From: Sphingomonas panacis
GTDB taxonomy: Bacteria; Pseudomonadota; Alphaproteobacteria; Sphingomonadales; Sphingomonadaceae
Reading direction: 5' to 3'
Assembly (NCBI RefSeq): GCF_001717955.1
Contig: NZ_CP014168.1
Location: 4,123,501-4,187,500, forward strand
Length of the DNA stretch: 64,000 nucleotides
Shown piece by piece: positions 35,634 through 44,669 of this stretch. The notes under the pieces were generated by a model. That model had not been told where the DNA came from. It was given only the letters and a program-made list of their open reading frames with translations, and made no database searches. A program made the position numbers and the translations under genes. The stretch's first letter is position 1, and every line of letters begins with the position of its first letter.

Positions 35634-36031
35634 AGGGCAACACTATCCCACTATCGGCCAGTGATACCGAAATCGCGGCAGCGGTGCAGCGCATGTATAC
35701 TGACCCAAACCATCTCCGCGCCTCCGATCCGGGGCGCGTGGAAGGCAACGTTGTGTTCACCTACCTTGATGCTTTCGATCCGGACGTGGAGGCGATTGGT
35801 GAGTTGAAGGCGGACTATCAACGCGGCGGCTTGGGCGACATGGTTCTAAAGCGCCGTCTCACCGGCATTCTTCAAGGGATTGTGGCCCCAATTCGGGAAT
35901 GGCGCGCGGAGCTAAGCGCCCGTCCCGACATGATGATGGACATCCTACGTGCTGGTGCGAAGACGGGCCGGCAAGTAACGGAACAGACCAAAGTGGAGAT
36001 CATAGAAGGGCTGGACCTATTCCGGTTATAG
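35596..36031 (+). pseudogene. trpS: Tryptophanyl-tRNA synthetase, C-terminal fragment
   Basis: About 145 residues that begin abruptly at [20 protein letters not shown], the KMSKS ATP-binding loop of class Ic synthetases, and continue through the C-terminal helical domain to a natural stop (KVEIIEGLDLFRL). A full TrpRS is about 335-345 residues with KMSKS near 195, so the N-terminal Rossmann fold with the HIGH motif and the Trp pocket is missing. It cannot charge tRNA. The breakpoint coincides with the altered 5' end of the XRE gene. Confidence 0.85.
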
Positions 36032-36062
36032 CCATCGCGCTTTAAAGGTCGTTCTCGGATGT

Positions 36063-36644
36063 CGGCAAACACATGCCAGACGGCGGCACTCGCCTGTTTG
36101 TCGGAAACGCTACGGCCATGACACTGGACCAGATCCATCATGAGCACTAATAAAAAGCTCATGTGCAAAGCATCCACGAACCAGTCTAACATTTCCGGCT
36201 CCTGTCTTTGCGGAACCGTTCGCTTCAAGATCAACGGCTCCTTCGACAGCTTCTTTCTATGCCATTGCTCGCGGTGCCGAAAGGGAAGCGGCACGGCCCA
36301 TGGCGCCAGTCTCTTCGCGTCTGATGCATCAATCCATTGGGAAGCGGGGGAGGATGAAGTCAAAATTTTTCGGCTACCCGGCACCCGACATCAGCGCAGC
36401 TTCTGTCGTGGGTGTGGGGCAGCGCTTCCTGATGTTCAGATGGACGGCGCAATGCTCAAGGTTCCCGCTGGCTGCCTTGATGGTCCCATCCAGATTCGGC
36501 CGACGGCACATATTTGTTGCGCCAGCCGTGCAGACTGGGATGTCGATCTGGATGAGATTGCCATGATGAGTGGCCTGCCCGGTTGATCGCCCCAGATGCC
36601 TGGATATCGACAATCAGAATCCCGCCTAGATGTCGGCAACCGCC
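36063..36644 (+). repeat. 582-bp repeat, copy 1 (carries GFA gene)
   Basis: From CGGCAAACACATGCC at 36063 to CGGCAACCGCC ending 36644, this segment is matched in inverted orientation by 58860-59441; the encoded GFA protein is identical and the stretches I compared showed no difference. A 10-bp direct repeat ATGTCGGCAA lies at each end of copy 1 (36059-36068 and 36630-36639). Confidence 0.88.
36140..36586 (+). CDS. GFA-family zinc-binding protein, copy 1
   Basis: 148 residues with the GFA (CENP-V/GFA) zinc-site pattern: GSCLCGTVRFKI, LCHCSRCRKGSG and SFCRGCGAALPD, seven Cys that bind two zinc ions. Family members were linked to glutathione-formaldehyde adducts but most have no proven substrate. 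The whole gene lies within a duplicated 582-bp segment and is identical to 58918-59364. Confidence 0.88.
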   Translation: MSTNKKLMCKASTNQSNISGSCLCGTVRFKINGSFDSFFLCHCSRCRKGSGTAHGASLFASDASIHWEAGEDEVKIFRLPGTRHQRSFCRGCGAALPDVQMDGAMLKVPAGCLDGPIQIRPTAHICCASRADWDVDLDEIAMMSGLPG

Positions 36645-36764
36645 TGATTTTTGGTCGTCGAATGTCTCAAAGGGCAGGATTTGTGAAAGCGCGATCGCTA
36701 CTTTTCGGAGCGTCCGTTGCAAAGGTGGCCGCTACCTATCCAGTTTTTCAGGATGGCTTGGCGG

Positions 36765-37703
36765 CTAGGCCAGAATTTCCCGGGCCAGCAAGTCGGCAAG
36801 CCAATCAGCGAATACCTGCAATCGCCGCGACAGATGCTGGCGGTGCGGATAGAGCAATGTCATCGGCATTGGTTCGGCACGATGATCCGGCATCACTTCG
36901 ATCAGTTCGCTAGCGGCGATATGGGCCTTCACGTCATAGGCCGGTGTCTGGATGAGGCCGAGCCCCGCCAGGCAGCAGGCGATATAGGCTTCGGCGCTGT
37001 TGACGGTCACCGAACCCGACATGGCCATCGTCCTCATGATCTCGCCATCCATCCATTCCCAGTTCTCGACCCGGCCGCTCGATGGCGAAGCGTAGCGCAC
37101 CGCCCGGTGGGAATGGAGGTCTGCCGGTCCCGCCGGAGTACCATGACGAGAGAGATAGTCAGGGCTGGCGACATTGATTAGCGGGAGTTCGCCGATGGAT
37201 CGTGCGATCATTCCTGAGTCTGCCAATGGCCCGACGCGCAGAACACAGTCGATGCTCTCCTCGACCAGATTGACCGCGCGATCGGAAACGCCCAGGCCGA
37301 TCTCTATATCGGGGTATCGCGCGAAGAAATCCGGCAGTGCGGGCGCGATGATGAGCCGCCCGATCCGCCCCGGCACATCGATCCGCAACATGCCGCTCGG
37401 TCCCACCGACGTCTGCCGGAACAGGCCTTCGGCCTCCTCGACATCGGCGATCAGGCGCAGGCAGCGGTCGTAGAGGGCGACGCCGTCCTGCGTCGGTGTG
37501 ACCCGGCGAGTCGTGCGATGCAGCAGGCGTGCGCCAACGCGCCCCTCCAGAGCCTGGATCGCGGCCGATACCGAGGATCGCGGTATCCCCAGCATGTCGG
37601 CGGCACGGGTGAAGCTCGCGCATTCGACGACCCGTACGAAGGTCCTGAAAAGATCGATCCGATCCACTGCCCCATCCATTGTTCGCCTGTTCTGACATGT
37701 CAT
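36765..37703 (-). CDS. LysR-family transcriptional regulator
   Basis: 312 residues: N-terminal winged HTH (LFRTFVRVVECASFTRAADM, GIPRSSVSAAIQALEGRVGA, RLLHRTTRRVTPTQDG) and a LysR effector domain (GMLRIDVPGRIGRLIIAPAL). Divergent from the SDR gene at 37797 across a 93-bp interval, the usual layout for a LysR protein and its target. The gap holds TGACATGTCATGTCA-like dyads close to the LysR start. Confidence 0.92.
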   Translation of the reverse strand: MTCQNRRTMDGAVDRIDLFRTFVRVVECASFTRAADMLGIPRSSVSAAIQALEGRVGARLLHRTTRRVTPTQDGVALYDRCLRLIADVEEAEGLFRQTSVGPSGMLRIDVPGRIGRLIIAPALPDFFARYPDIEIGLGVSDRAVNLVEESIDCVLRVGPLADSGMIARSIGELPLINVASPDYLSRHGTPAGPADLHSHRAVRYASPSSGRVENWEWMDGEIMRTMAMSGSVTVNSAEAYIACCLAGLGLIQTPAYDVKAHIAASELIEVMPDHRAEPMPMTLLYPHRQHLSRRLQVFADWLADLLAREILA

Positions 37704-37710
37704 GTCAGAA
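37681..37710. promoter_or_regulatory. Palindromic site between LysR and SDR genes
   Basis: Around 37693-37709 the sequence TCTGACATGTCATGTCAGA is a near-perfect dyad (TGACATG/CATGTCA) overlapping the LysR start region. LysR regulators bind interrupted dyads in the shared promoter, so this is a candidate operator for autorepression. Confidence 0.5.
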
Positions 37711-37796
37711 TGATCGGCTTTATGGCAACAATCTAGATTGTAGGTTCGTCTCCGACGGGATCACCGCGACTCCCGCAACCGGCAGGAGACAGGCAC

Positions 37797-38570
37797 ATGG
37801 CCGATCACGGCATCAAGGGTAAGACAGTCCTCATCGCCGGCGGCGCGAAGAATCTGGGCGGGCTGCTCGCCCGCGACCTTGCCGAACAAGGTGCGAAAGC
37901 GGTCGCCATCCATTATAACAGCTCGGCCACGAAAGACGCAGCAGATGAAACCGTTGCCGCCATCCAGGCTGCGGGCGCGCAGGCTGCCGCCTTTCAGGGC
38001 GACCTGACCTCGGCGGGCGCGATCGAAAAGCTGTTTGCCGACAGCATCGCCGCTGTCGGCAGGCCGGACATCGCGATCAACACGGTCGGCAAGGTGCTCA
38101 AGAAGCCCTTCGTCGAGATCAGCGAGGCCGAATATGACGAGATGACGGCGGTCAATTCCAAGTCAGCCTTCTTCTTCCTGAAAGAGGCCGGCCGTCATGT
38201 GAACGACAATGGCAAGATCGTTACCCTGGTCACGTCGCTGCTTGGCGCGTTCACGCCCTTTTACGCGGCCTATGCCGGCACCAAGGCGCCAGTGGAGCAT
38301 TTCACCCGCGCCGCGTCGAAGGAGTTTGGCGAGCGCGGCATCTCGGTGACGGCGATCGGACCGGGACCGATGGATACGCCGTTCTTTTATCCCGCCGAGG
38401 GCGCCGATGCGGTGGCGTACCATAAGACTGCGGCCGCGCTATCAAACTTCTCTAAGACCGGCCTTACCGATATCGAGGACATCGTGCCGTTCATCCGGTT
38501 CCTCGTCTCGGACGGCTGGTGGATGACGGGGCAGACCATCCTCGTGAATGGCGGCTACACGACCAAGTGA
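37797..38570 (+). CDS. Short-chain dehydrogenase/reductase
   Basis: 257 residues. The Rossmann entry is VLIAGGAKNLGGLLARDLAE; NTVGK, a Ser in TLVTSLLGAFTPFYAAYAGTK and the YxxxK (YAGTK) form the active site. C-terminal WMTGQTILVNGGY is typical of SDRs of the 3-oxoacyl-ACP reductase type. Substrate unknown. GGCAGGAG precedes ATG 37797. Probably controlled by the divergent LysR. Confidence 0.92.
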   Translation: MADHGIKGKTVLIAGGAKNLGGLLARDLAEQGAKAVAIHYNSSATKDAADETVAAIQAAGAQAAAFQGDLTSAGAIEKLFADSIAAVGRPDIAINTVGKVLKKPFVEISEAEYDEMTAVNSKSAFFFLKEAGRHVNDNGKIVTLVTSLLGAFTPFYAAYAGTKAPVEHFTRAASKEFGERGISVTAIGPGPMDTPFFYPAEGADAVAYHKTAAALSNFSKTGLTDIEDIVPFIRFLVSDGWWMTGQTILVNGGYTTK

Positions 38571-38676
38571 AGGATCGGCCTTTATGTGATGGACGTTCAT
38601 CACCATGACCGTAGGGCGGCACATCGCTGTTCGTGGCGGTAAAAGCCTGATTGTCGTACAGGCTGGGTCACCCGAG

Positions 38677-39267
38677 CTAGTTCTCGTGCCAATCAACGAT
38701 CGTCAGTGCGGGCCAGCAGCTTTGCCAGCGAGCGACTTTTGCCTCATAGATAACTTGGGTAATCTGCGCCTTGTTAGGCCGAACCGTGTAGCTCAGCAGA
38801 TCATCCAGACCGAAGGGAGCAAAAATCGAGAGGCCGGCAGTACCGGGCCGGATCGCGACTGCGCCTGCTGTCGTCGGGAAAGTGGAAATGGCATGTTCGC
38901 TCGATCGGTAGGGCGTGATCGGGTAGCCGAACTTCGCCTCATACCAGAGATGGACCCGTGCCTCGTTCTTGGCATCAATCCATAGCGGTAGATCAGGAAA
39001 CAGACCACGAATGCGCGCTACCTGGCGCGCCTCGCCTTCTTCCGACAGATCGGCATCATCGAAATAGACCAGATCGATGTCGGCGAGGCCATATTCGGGC
39101 GACAGGCCGAATGCGGCATTCCATGCCGTTTGCGCGATGGCGCTACCCGACAGCCAGCAATCCGGTAGGTCGATGGAAGTCCAGCGATCCAGGATGGTGC
39201 AGAGGATTGGGCTTGCCGCCACGATAGTGCGCAGACTGGTAGCTGCGCCGGCCTTACGTTCGATCAT
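38677..39267 (-). CDS. Nucleotidyltransferase-like protein (DUF925 type)
   Basis: 196 residues. CWLSGSAIAQTAWNAAFGLS and YGLADIDLVYFDDADLSEEG match the nucleotidyltransferase-fold family that pairs with small-molecule or stress functions; WIDAKNEARVHLWYEAKFG and a C-terminal helical part follow. Third gene of an operon with the histidine phosphatase and epimerase (4-bp overlaps). Substrate unknown. Confidence 0.78.
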   Translation of the reverse strand: MIERKAGAATSLRTIVAASPILCTILDRWTSIDLPDCWLSGSAIAQTAWNAAFGLSPEYGLADIDLVYFDDADLSEEGEARQVARIRGLFPDLPLWIDAKNEARVHLWYEAKFGYPITPYRSSEHAISTFPTTAGAVAIRPGTAGLSIFAPFGLDDLLSYTVRPNKAQITQVIYEAKVARWQSCWPALTIVDWHEN

Positions 39268-39854
39268 TCGGCCTCCACCGTCAGGGCATCAATCTTGCCG
39301 GAGTGTAGATGCCAGATAACATCCTGTGGGACGGGCAATTGAAGCGCCTGTGCCTTCGGCAAGCCGAGGTGAACACCCCTGATGATCCGGCCCAATAGCC
39401 CATGCGAGACGGCGATCACGGTCCCAACCAAGCCCGCTAGCCAGTCCCGAACTCGCTCAACTGCGGCGTCGTAGGATTCGCCATCTGGCGACCTGAAAAA
39501 CCAATCGAAGGGAGAGGTGCCATCGAGCAGACCAGGCCAGCAGGCATCGATGTCAAAATGCGTCAAACCGTCCCACGAACCGACCGATACCTCTTGTAGT
39601 CGGTCGTCCCATTGAACGGGTGGGTAAGTCGCCAGTGAGCATAGAATATCGGCCGTCTGCCGCGCGCGACCAAGCGGGCTTGAGAACATTGCATCAATTG
39701 TCGGGGCGACATGGGCCAGTCGTCGGGCAGCAGCTTCTGCCTGCGCGATCCCCTTGGATGTGAGCGCAGAATCCAAGCGACCTTGGAAGCGGCCAGCAGT
39801 ATTCCATTCCGTTTCGCCATGCCGGAGCAGATAAATTTGCGCCGTTGGCGTCAT
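39264..39854 (-). CDS. Histidine phosphatase (phosphoglycerate mutase superfamily)
   Basis: 196 residues beginning with the catalytic LLRHGETEWNTAGRFQGRLD motif (RHG), with FSSPLGRARQTADIL and the second His in VIAVSHGLLGRII. Such enzymes remove phosphate from sugars or nucleotides. Coupled by ATGA to genes on both sides. Confidence 0.9.
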   Translation of the reverse strand: MTPTAQIYLLRHGETEWNTAGRFQGRLDSALTSKGIAQAEAAARRLAHVAPTIDAMFSSPLGRARQTADILCSLATYPPVQWDDRLQEVSVGSWDGLTHFDIDACWPGLLDGTSPFDWFFRSPDGESYDAAVERVRDWLAGLVGTVIAVSHGLLGRIIRGVHLGLPKAQALQLPVPQDVIWHLHSGKIDALTVEAE

Positions 39855-40897
39855 ACGGCGAACGCAGAGGAGGGGCGCTCGAAGAAGGCATCTTCCGCGC
39901 TATAATCGAACAGATCGTAAGGGTAGCTGGCGAGGATCGGGAAGCGGGCTTGCCAGCCCTCGCTGGCCCCCACATTGGCAAGATCATCACATATTGCACC
40001 AACCGCCTCCGGGTAGGTCGTGACCGGAACAAAACCCAGCGCCAGCGCGGCGCTGTTGTCGAGCACGAACGGACGCGGCACGGACCACGGCGTGCGGCCG
40101 ATCTTCGCTGGAAAAGTGTTGCTGGTCACTGGCACGAACCTGCCCGCATAGCCTATGTGTCGCGCGATTGCGGAGCCAACCTCGGCGACGCTCAGCGCCA
40201 CAGGGTCGGCGATGTTCAGGATGCGGGTGCTCGACCGATCTAAGGCGACGCGGACCAATTCGGCGATGTTGAGAACAGATGAGGTGTGGAAGCGACTTCT
40301 CCCCTCGTAGGCCAACGGTATAGCCTGACGACCATCCAATATGCGTTTAACGAACCACCATTCGCGGGGATGTATGGAGCCGGGGCCGTGGATCGCAGGG
40401 GGGCGCAGGACCGTGACGGGGATCGTGGCCTTGTCGAGCAGCAGATGTTCCAGGGCGACTTTGCGCGTCGAATAGGTCGCATCACCAGGCGCGACCGTTG
40501 GCTGCGTTTCGGCGATCGGTTCGGGGAGTTCGGGAAAGCCGTTCTGTGCGGCCTCATCGAGCGTCCGCCCTTCAGTATCCCGGTAAACGCTGGACGACGA
40601 TACGACCACCAGTGCGCCGACGTTGCTCTGCACATCGAGAAGCTGTCGGCCTTCGGCGGGGCTATAGGCCGTCACGTCTATCAGCGCGTCGGCACCATCA
40701 CCGAGGGATCGGGCCAGTTCGCCTGGGCGTTCCCGATCAAGCGCCACGAACTTTGCCCCCAAGGCAGTGAGTTCCGCCGGCGGCGAGTGCCGTTGGCGAG
40801 AGGCAATCGACACGGCCCATCCGGCAGCGAGCAGATTGCTGACTACTGCACGGCCAATCTGGCCTGTTCCACCGAGGATGAAGGCATGGCGTGGCAA
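39851..40897 (-). CDS. NAD-dependent epimerase/dehydratase family protein
   Basis: 348 residues with the Rossmann motif ILGGTGQIGRAVVSNLLAAG, a middle VVVSSSSVYRDTEG strand and YSTRKVALEHLLL with the YxxxK. Extended SDR of the sugar-nucleotide epimerase or reductase kind. First gene of the epimerase-phosphatase-nucleotidyltransferase operon, which together looks like a small nucleotide-sugar or modified-nucleotide pathway. Confidence 0.88.
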   Translation of the reverse strand: MPRHAFILGGTGQIGRAVVSNLLAAGWAVSIASRQRHSPPAELTALGAKFVALDRERPGELARSLGDGADALIDVTAYSPAEGRQLLDVQSNVGALVVVSSSSVYRDTEGRTLDEAAQNGFPELPEPIAETQPTVAPGDATYSTRKVALEHLLLDKATIPVTVLRPPAIHGPGSIHPREWWFVKRILDGRQAIPLAYEGRSRFHTSSVLNIAELVRVALDRSSTRILNIADPVALSVAEVGSAIARHIGYAGRFVPVTSNTFPAKIGRTPWSVPRPFVLDNSAALALGFVPVTTYPEAVGAICDDLANVGASEGWQARFPILASYPYDLFDYSAEDAFFERPSSAFAV

Positions 40898-41334
40898 GCG
40901 GGTCTCCCTATCGAATTGACGCTTGTCAGACTTTCAGCCCACGATCCCCGACGACATGAACATAGACTTCCTCCAGGTTGGGCCGGGAGCAGAATGGAGG
41001 AGGATCGCCATTGATGGCAACGTCAGCAGCGGAATGACGAGGATCAGCAACAGATCCTCTATATTATGGCGCGTCAACGCCAGTAGCAATCTTAACGTTA
41101 ATGCACAGCTTCCCCCCAATAGGCTGCACAGTTAGTTCCAGTCACCGCTTTCCATCAAATTGCTATTTCCCGCCCAACTATGACGCTTTCTCACCAATCG
41201 GGTGAGAAAGCGCACAGGCTGCGTCAGAGGATCGCCTAAAGGCGCTGAACCGAAAATCAAAAGTTTTGCACGAATATGGAAATGGCGGTTTCCGCACCCT
41301 TCTGCGATGTAAAAATCTGATGCCGGCGAGGCCA
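40898..41334. other. Intergenic stretch with a strong hairpin
   Basis: 437 bp between the epimerase start and the stop of the MFS gene. It contains a TTAACGTTAA palindrome near 41093-41102 and the hairpin at 41184-41212 described separately. It should hold the epimerase promoter. No credible gene. Confidence 0.5.
41184..41212. terminator. 12-bp perfect hairpin
   Basis: CGCTTTCTCACC (41184-41195) and GGTGAGAAAGCG (41201-41212) are exact complements around an AATCG loop. Placed downstream of the minus-strand MFS gene, it could end that transcript, but neither strand shows a T run after it, so a protein-binding site is also possible. Confidence 0.5.
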
Positions 41335-42573
41335 TTAACGCATCAAATGAAACAGGCCCCATCCGGCGAGGCCAGCGATGACCCCCAAAAGACCACCGAC
41401 GATATAGGCGGTAAATGCACTGGCAGGGACGAACAGGCCGCCAGCGAGAAAGCCCGCTATCGTCGCGCTGCGCGTTGCGGTGACATAGACCGCCGCCACC
41501 TTGCCATGCGCGTCGGGCGGAGCCTCCTTTTGCAGCATAGTCCGGACCGCGACATTGTGGACGCTATTGGCCGCGCCTCCCACGACAAAGGCGACGGCGA
41601 CGCCGGCGAGGCTGGGAACGACGATGACGGGCATGACGCCGATCGCGAGCATGGACGCGCCCATGAGGGCGGCCGTGGCGAACGCCCATTTGGCGGGATA
41701 GCGCTCGGCGATTGCACCCGCGAGCGCTGCGCCCAGCAGCATCCCGCCTGCCCAGAAGGCCGTCAAGACGCCAAGCGCGGTAGCGCCTGCACTGAGCGAA
41801 ATGGTTATGAGAAAGATGAAGGCGACATCGGCGATGGCGGTGGCGAATACCTCCAGGGTCAGCGCCGCGACCATGATGACGATGCGTCGATTGCGCAGCA
41901 GCGGCAGATATTCCGCGAGCAATGTCGGTGCGGCCTGCTCCTCCCCATCTGCGGGCTGCGTCCGCCGCCTGATGCCGCTGCCCCAGACTACGAGCGCCAG
42001 CAGGGCGAAGCTGCCGGCGTCGATCAGGAGGGCGTTGCGGGTGCCGCCCGAGGACACGAGAATGCCCCCGACGACCGGCCCCGCCAGCATCCCGGCGCTG
42101 CGAACGAACTCCAGACCGGCATTGGCCCGCGCCAGCGTCATGCCGAGGCCCTGGGCGAGGACCGGGATCAGGGCGAATGTTGCCGTGCCGCTGATTGCGA
42201 ACAGCAGGCCGAGGATCGACGCGCCGACGATCGTGGCCAGGAGCGAGGCGCTGAAGGCGAGCCAGGCCACAATCGCGGCTTGCGCCAGCGATGCGAAGAT
42301 CAGGATCAGCCCAGCGTCGCGCCGGTCGGTCAGGCGGCCGATATAGGGTGCGGCAAGCAACCCGGGGACGAGCTGCGCGATGAGCAGCAGGGGAATGGCC
42401 AGCGCCGCATGATCGCCAGCGGTGCGGAACATCAGGGTGATGAGCGTGATTTCGTCACCGATGGTGGAGAGCGTCAGCGTCGCCAGCAGCAGCCACCCCC
42501 ATCCCCGTCGAAATCCGAATGTCATCATGGAGCTTTCATGGCGGGTCAGCGCCGGAGGCGAAACTTCAATCAC
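41335..42573 (-). CDS. MFS transporter
   Basis: 412 residues with about twelve membrane helices, MFS-type loop PYIGRLTDRRDAGLILIF between helices 2 and 3, and an internal repeat loop AIAERYPAKWAFATAALMG. Resembles the large group of drug or siderophore exporters of the EntS/Bcr kind. Substrate unknown. Preceded by about 200 bp of noncoding DNA. Confidence 0.88.
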   Translation of the reverse strand: MIEVSPPALTRHESSMMTFGFRRGWGWLLLATLTLSTIGDEITLITLMFRTAGDHAALAIPLLLIAQLVPGLLAAPYIGRLTDRRDAGLILIFASLAQAAIVAWLAFSASLLATIVGASILGLLFAISGTATFALIPVLAQGLGMTLARANAGLEFVRSAGMLAGPVVGGILVSSGGTRNALLIDAGSFALLALVVWGSGIRRRTQPADGEEQAAPTLLAEYLPLLRNRRIVIMVAALTLEVFATAIADVAFIFLITISLSAGATALGVLTAFWAGGMLLGAALAGAIAERYPAKWAFATAALMGASMLAIGVMPVIVVPSLAGVAVAFVVGGAANSVHNVAVRTMLQKEAPPDAHGKVAAVYVTATRSATIAGFLAGGLFVPASAFTAYIVGGLLGVIAGLAGWGLFHLMR

Positions 42574-42774
42574 GCCCTGCGGGATTCACGGCCCGCTCTA
42601 TATGTGATAATGATCGGGAACGCGAATGCCAGACTTCTCGATTTCCGCCTGCAACGCATCCGAAAAACACAGCAAAATGTTAGTGAATCTCTGCTCCCGC
42701 CACAGATTCGCATTTCCAAAATTTTCTCCAGACAGCGCTAGTCCAGAAATGCCCTTATTCGATTCTTTATAGGA

Positions 42775-43335
42775 TTAAGCATTCGGATATTCTGGACCGT
42801 AGCCGTTCCACGAATCCCCCTGACTGTTCTCTGGCAAAAAGCTGTCAACAAATTGACCGATGACCATTGTGTAATATTGTCCGGGATAAATTTGACCGCG
42901 CGGCATGCAAATCTCAATCGGGAAAAACTGATGGATTCCCGGTTCAAGTCGCTCGATTATTGTTTTCAGGGCCTCGTCCACTGCCACGACGCCATCGTTT
43001 AACTCAATCAAAGATCCGAGCGTTTTATAGCTCTTTTCGGTTGCAAACGATCGCGGTGCCTCGTGGGGTTCAACCGGCCTGAAAGGCGGATAGTCCGGAC
43101 TGCCCGGCCTCACCGTTCCCCGCTCTCTCGTAAATTTCCCAACAACAAAATTGCCGTAGTTTCCGGCTCCATAACCGACGTGATTGTCGCCATAGTCGAA
43201 CAGCCTCCGCTGCTCCTCAGGAGTCTGCGCCAAGTAGTGAAGGCGAAGACGCTCGCTCCATCGACCATCCCGCACCTTGGCATCGAACTCAAAATCTGCG
43301 TCCGGCCAAAATTCACCGAAGTTCGAAGGTAAACT
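42775..43335 (-). CDS. Hypothetical protein, DUF1629/Imm11-like
   Basis: About 186 residues from ATG 43335 (the frame is open to 43416). Features GSLIELNDGVVAVDEALKTI and LEPGIHQFFPIEI recall the DUF1629/immunity-protein family found beside polymorphic toxins. The C-terminus (SWNGYGPEYPNA) looks short, so it may be truncated. No toxin gene lies next to it, so it may be an orphan immunity gene. Confidence 0.5.
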   Translation of the reverse strand, partial: SLPSNFGEFWPDADFEFDAKVRDGRWSERLRLHYLAQTPEEQRRLFDYGDNHVGYGAGNYGNFVVGKFTRERGTVRPGSPDYPPFRPVEPHEAPRSFATEKSYKTLGSLIELNDGVVAVDEALKTIIERLEPGIHQFFPIEICMPRGQIYPGQYYTMVIGQFVDSFLPENSQGDSWNGYGPEYPNA

Positions 43336-43595
43336 CATTCCCCAAACCATCACGCTGCCTCCTGCGCGCCGAACAGGCTCGCGAAATCTCCCATATCTGG
43401 AAACTGATACTGGCAAGGCGTTAAGGTCTGCCTGTCATTGAAACGCCTGACGCCAATCACATGGCGGGCGGCGGCTTTCGCCTGATTGTCGTACATCTTA
43501 GGCATGAAGTAGGCCCACAATCAGCGCGAAAGGAAAGGGGGAGCCGAAATCTTACGCTCGAGCACGGGAAGCGCCACTGAATCATCAACAGCAAT

Positions 43596-44543
43596 CTATT
43601 CTGCTGCCGTCAACTCGATTGTGTCGATAACCCGTGCGACAATATGTTTGATGTGCGGGTACTCAAGCAGTCCACGATGGCTTGTATCATAAAAAGCGAG
43701 TTCGAGCGCAGGCGCGTCAACATTGATGGCTTCACGAAGGACAAAGTGCTTATCGGACGCATCCGAGAACAAAAGTATTTTGCTATTAGAGCGGTTCCCC
43801 TGAAAGCGATAGTGTCTCGACGCATCCAGCAATTCGTCTATAAAGTCGAATTGCCAAGTCGGATTTACAAGGTCACGCTTTATATGGCTGCGGTCGGGAT
43901 GGCCGTCGCGAGCCTTATAAACACGTTCAACGCGCCCAACCTTGTCCGCTTTTAAGAAGTCTGAACTGGCGAATAGCTCGTCAATGAACTCTGGACCCGC
44001 CATTATTTTTGTGAAAAATCGCCAGACGTCTTCACTGCCTTTTTCGCGGCATTGCTGCATAACCTTCCGCACTGAAAAGTCCAAATTAGCGTCGAGCCCA
44101 AACGCCACCGCGACAGGGATACCCCGCCGATCGAGCTTATCCTGTAAGTTGAGCGCCAGATCAGCTCCAACGCACCATCCACCCAAAACAAGAGGATATA
44201 CGGGCTGTAGAGCCTCGATCAACCCAACATAGTAGCTCGCAAGGGCTTCAATGCCGGCATGCTGCTGGATCGTTTCGGGATTTCTTGGCGACTCCACCCC
44301 ATACAGAGCGAAACCGGCCGGAACCTCGCGGAACAAACTCCCGTAGGACGAGATCATTCCGCCGATGGCATGAAAGCAAACGACGGTGCCGAGACCATTC
44401 CCTTCCCGAATGCGGACCAAATTGGGAAAGTGCTTTAGCGGTCTAGATATCAAATCACCCTCCACGCCGACAAGTCGATAGGATAGATACCTCCGATACG
44501 CAGTCGTTGGCAATAATCGAATTTGTCTCCGGGTTACATCCAA
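43596..44543 (-). CDS. Free-standing thioesterase with Cys nucleophile
   Basis: 315 residues of the alpha/beta-hydrolase fold used by the thioesterase domains of peptide and polyketide synthetases: VCFHAIGGMISSYGSLF (oxyanion loop), GYGVESP-like strand, the elbow LGGWCVGADLA, an acid at LDANLD (D151) and the His in TSHRGLLEYP (H289). The nucleophile is Cys124 where family members have Ser (GWSxG). Cys thioesterases are known from ObiF-type enzymes that form beta-lactones and from a few macrocyclases, so it may catalyse cyclisation or transfer, not simple hydrolysis. Divergent from the operon at 44670. No carrier or adenylation domain is fused to it. Confidence 0.8.
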   Translation of the reverse strand: MDVTRRQIRLLPTTAYRRYLSYRLVGVEGDLISRPLKHFPNLVRIREGNGLGTVVCFHAIGGMISSYGSLFREVPAGFALYGVESPRNPETIQQHAGIEALASYYVGLIEALQPVYPLVLGGWCVGADLALNLQDKLDRRGIPVAVAFGLDANLDFSVRKVMQQCREKGSEDVWRFFTKIMAGPEFIDELFASSDFLKADKVGRVERVYKARDGHPDRSHIKRDLVNPTWQFDFIDELLDASRHYRFQGNRSNSKILLFSDASDKHFVLREAINVDAPALELAFYDTSHRGLLEYPHIKHIVARVIDTIELTAAE

Positions 44544-44669
44544 AATGAATGCATTGATTGGCTTTAATTGCTTATGAGTTTATCTCTCTAATTGTTTTAG
44601 AAATCTCATTACGGTCATGGCGTTGCCGGTGCCATCATAGTTGAAGATGTATCTAGGGCGCCTTCAAGT
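44544..44669. promoter_or_regulatory. Divergent promoter region of the biosynthetic cluster
   Basis: 126 AT-rich bases between the thioesterase gene and the BKACE operon, the only interval long enough to drive the eight-gene operon. No confident -35/-10 pair or operator could be assigned. Confidence 0.4.

Noticed and set aside
35596..36031. trpS copy as self-resistance gene of the nearby cluster
   Set aside because: It lacks the whole N-terminal catalytic domain, so it cannot replace TrpRS.
41266..42741. 491-codon plus-strand frame opposite the MFS gene
   Set aside because: Antisense shadow; the minus strand encodes a clear twelve-helix transporter.
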